Assembly: GCA_031273985.1 (NCBI GenBank)
Contig: JAISQV010000222.1
Location: 1-5,257 of the forward strand
Source: Spirochaetaceae bacterium
GTDB lineage: Bacteria; Spirochaetota; Spirochaetia; Treponematales; Breznakiellaceae
Direction: 5' to 3'
DNA: 5,257 nt
The stretch's first letter is position 1, and every line of letters starts with the position of its first letter. This document shows, piece by piece, positions 4,588 to 5,257 of the stretch. The position numbers were made by a program, and so were the translations under genes. The notes under the pieces are model-generated. The model had not been told where the DNA came from and ran no database searches. It saw nothing but the letters and a program-made list of their open reading frames with translations.

Positions 4588-5031
4588 TTGAAAGCAAATA
4601 CAAAAGCCTACGGTGTTGTTGAGGTAGATGAACGGCAGAAAGTTACGTTTCCCTCGGGGCTCTTTGGTTTTGAAACCCTGCGGGACTATGTTATTCTTGA
4701 TGCGGAGCGGCAGCCCTTCTACTGGCTGCAATCGGTGGAATCCGACAAGACAGCCTTTGTGCTGATAAATCCTTTCCTTTTCCGGCCCGATTATGAACTT
4801 GACATAAGCGATGAAGATCTGCGCGGCATAGGCATTACCAGCCCCGAAAAGGCCCTGGTGTTTGCCATCGTGACGATTCCCCGTGACGGCGGCCCCATGA
4901 CGGCAAACCTTCAGGGCCCCATCATCATCAACCGCGACAGCCGCCTGGGAAGGCAGGCTATCCTCACCGACCCCCGGTGGAAGACCCGGCATAACATTGT
5001 GGAAGAATATGCGCGGGCAGGGGAGTCCTGA
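4588..5031 (+). CDS. fliW: FliW, flagellar assembly factor and CsrA antagonist
   Basis: FliW binds flagellin and also CsrA. When flagellin is exported after hook completion, freed FliW removes CsrA from flagellin mRNA, as shown in Bacillus subtilis. In T. pallidum the homologue TP0658 is known to bind flagellins. This 147-residue product has family landmarks: F-P-S-G-L-F-G-F-E at 21-29, FYWLQS at 44-49, N-P-F at 61-63, and TANLQGPIIIN at 105-115 followed by RLGRQAI. Its length is normal for the family. It starts with TTG: an in-frame TGA at 4582 rules out an earlier start, and GGAGG lies ten bases upstream. The nearby ATG (4571) and GTG (4581) are out of frame. Its TGA overlaps the csrA ATG by one base, so FliW and its partner CsrA are probably translationally coupled. 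Confidence 0.96.
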   Translation: MKANTKAYGVVEVDERQKVTFPSGLFGFETLRDYVILDAERQPFYWLQSVESDKTAFVLINPFLFRPDYELDISDEDLRGIGITSPEKALVFAIVTIPRDGGPMTANLQGPIIINRDSRLGRQAILTDPRWKTRHNIVEEYARAGES

Positions 5032-5257
5032 TGCTGATACTGTCCAGAAAGATCAATCAGAAGATCATGATAGGGGATGATATTTCCGTATCGATCATTG
5101 ATATTCGGGGGGATCAGGTACGTTTGGGGGTCAGCGCCCCCAAGGATGTAAAGGTCTTCCGGCAGGAGATTTTTGACGCCATCCTTGAAGAGAACCGGGC
5201 CGCCGCGGAATCCGCGCCGGTATTCCCCGATCTGGACCTGGGGGCGGAGCGGGAGCG
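5031..5257 (+). CDS. csrA: CsrA, RNA-binding translational regulator (3' end outside window)
   Basis: CsrA is a small dimeric protein that binds GGA motifs in mRNA leaders and usually blocks translation; in flagellated bacteria with FliW its main target is flagellin mRNA. The first 75 codons are present. The family pattern is clear: MLILSRKINQKIMIGDDISV, then GDQVRLGVSAPKDVKVFRQE. RNA-contact residues L4 and R44 of the family are in place. Asn55 in the EEN segment matches the Bacillus subtilis position that I recall as important for FliW control. Most CsrA proteins are 60-80 residues, so the still-open tail (FPDLDLGAERER) may run slightly long. AGGGGAG (5019-5025) lies five bases before the ATG, inside the fliW coding end. 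Confidence 0.96.
   Translation, partial: MLILSRKINQKIMIGDDISVSIIDIRGDQVRLGVSAPKDVKVFRQEIFDAILEENRAAAESAPVFPDLDLGAERE

Overview
The window is a GC-rich stretch (about 60% by eye) carrying a late flagellar operon on the + strand, in the order flgN-like chaperone gene, flgK, flgL, fliW, csrA. The flgK-flgL-fliW-csrA order matches Treponema pallidum (TP0660 down to TP0657, from memory). Gene order, protein style and the intergenic repeats together suggest a spirochaete of the Treponema group, possibly a gut or termite-associated lineage. The genus is an inference; the operon identity is secure.

Layout. Bases 1-177 are the 3' end of an unrelated gene whose product ends in a double [4Fe-4S] ferredoxin domain of the type found at the C-terminus of DUF362 proteins. 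Bases 178-528 are non-coding and dense in inverted repeats. They hold a degenerate copy of a repeat seen again at 3093-3118, a 20-bp perfect palindrome, a terminator-like hairpin and, just before the operon, a very good sigma-28 promoter (TAAA-N16-GCCGATAA, 469-496). flgN (529-1017) and flgK (1027-2988) follow, almost touching. A 289-base gap (2989-3277) separates flgK from flgL. It contains three perfect hairpins in a row and then a separate, wobble-rich RNA-like hairpin directly in front of the flgL ribosome-binding site. flgL (3278-4540), fliW (4588-5031, TTG start) and csrA (5031 to beyond the window end, overlapping fliW by one base) complete the window.

How the genes work together. FlgN-type chaperones escort FlgK and FlgL, the two proteins that join hook and filament. 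FliW binds flagellin and the RNA-binding repressor CsrA, coupling flagellin synthesis to hook completion. The operon therefore holds the hook-filament junction and the flagellin translation switch in one unit, probably transcribed by the flagellar sigma factor. The most interesting non-standard signals are the structured flgK-flgL leader, the GGA-rich ribosome-binding sites of flgL and fliW (possible CsrA targets inside the operon that encodes CsrA), and the repeat modules shared by the two long intergenic regions.
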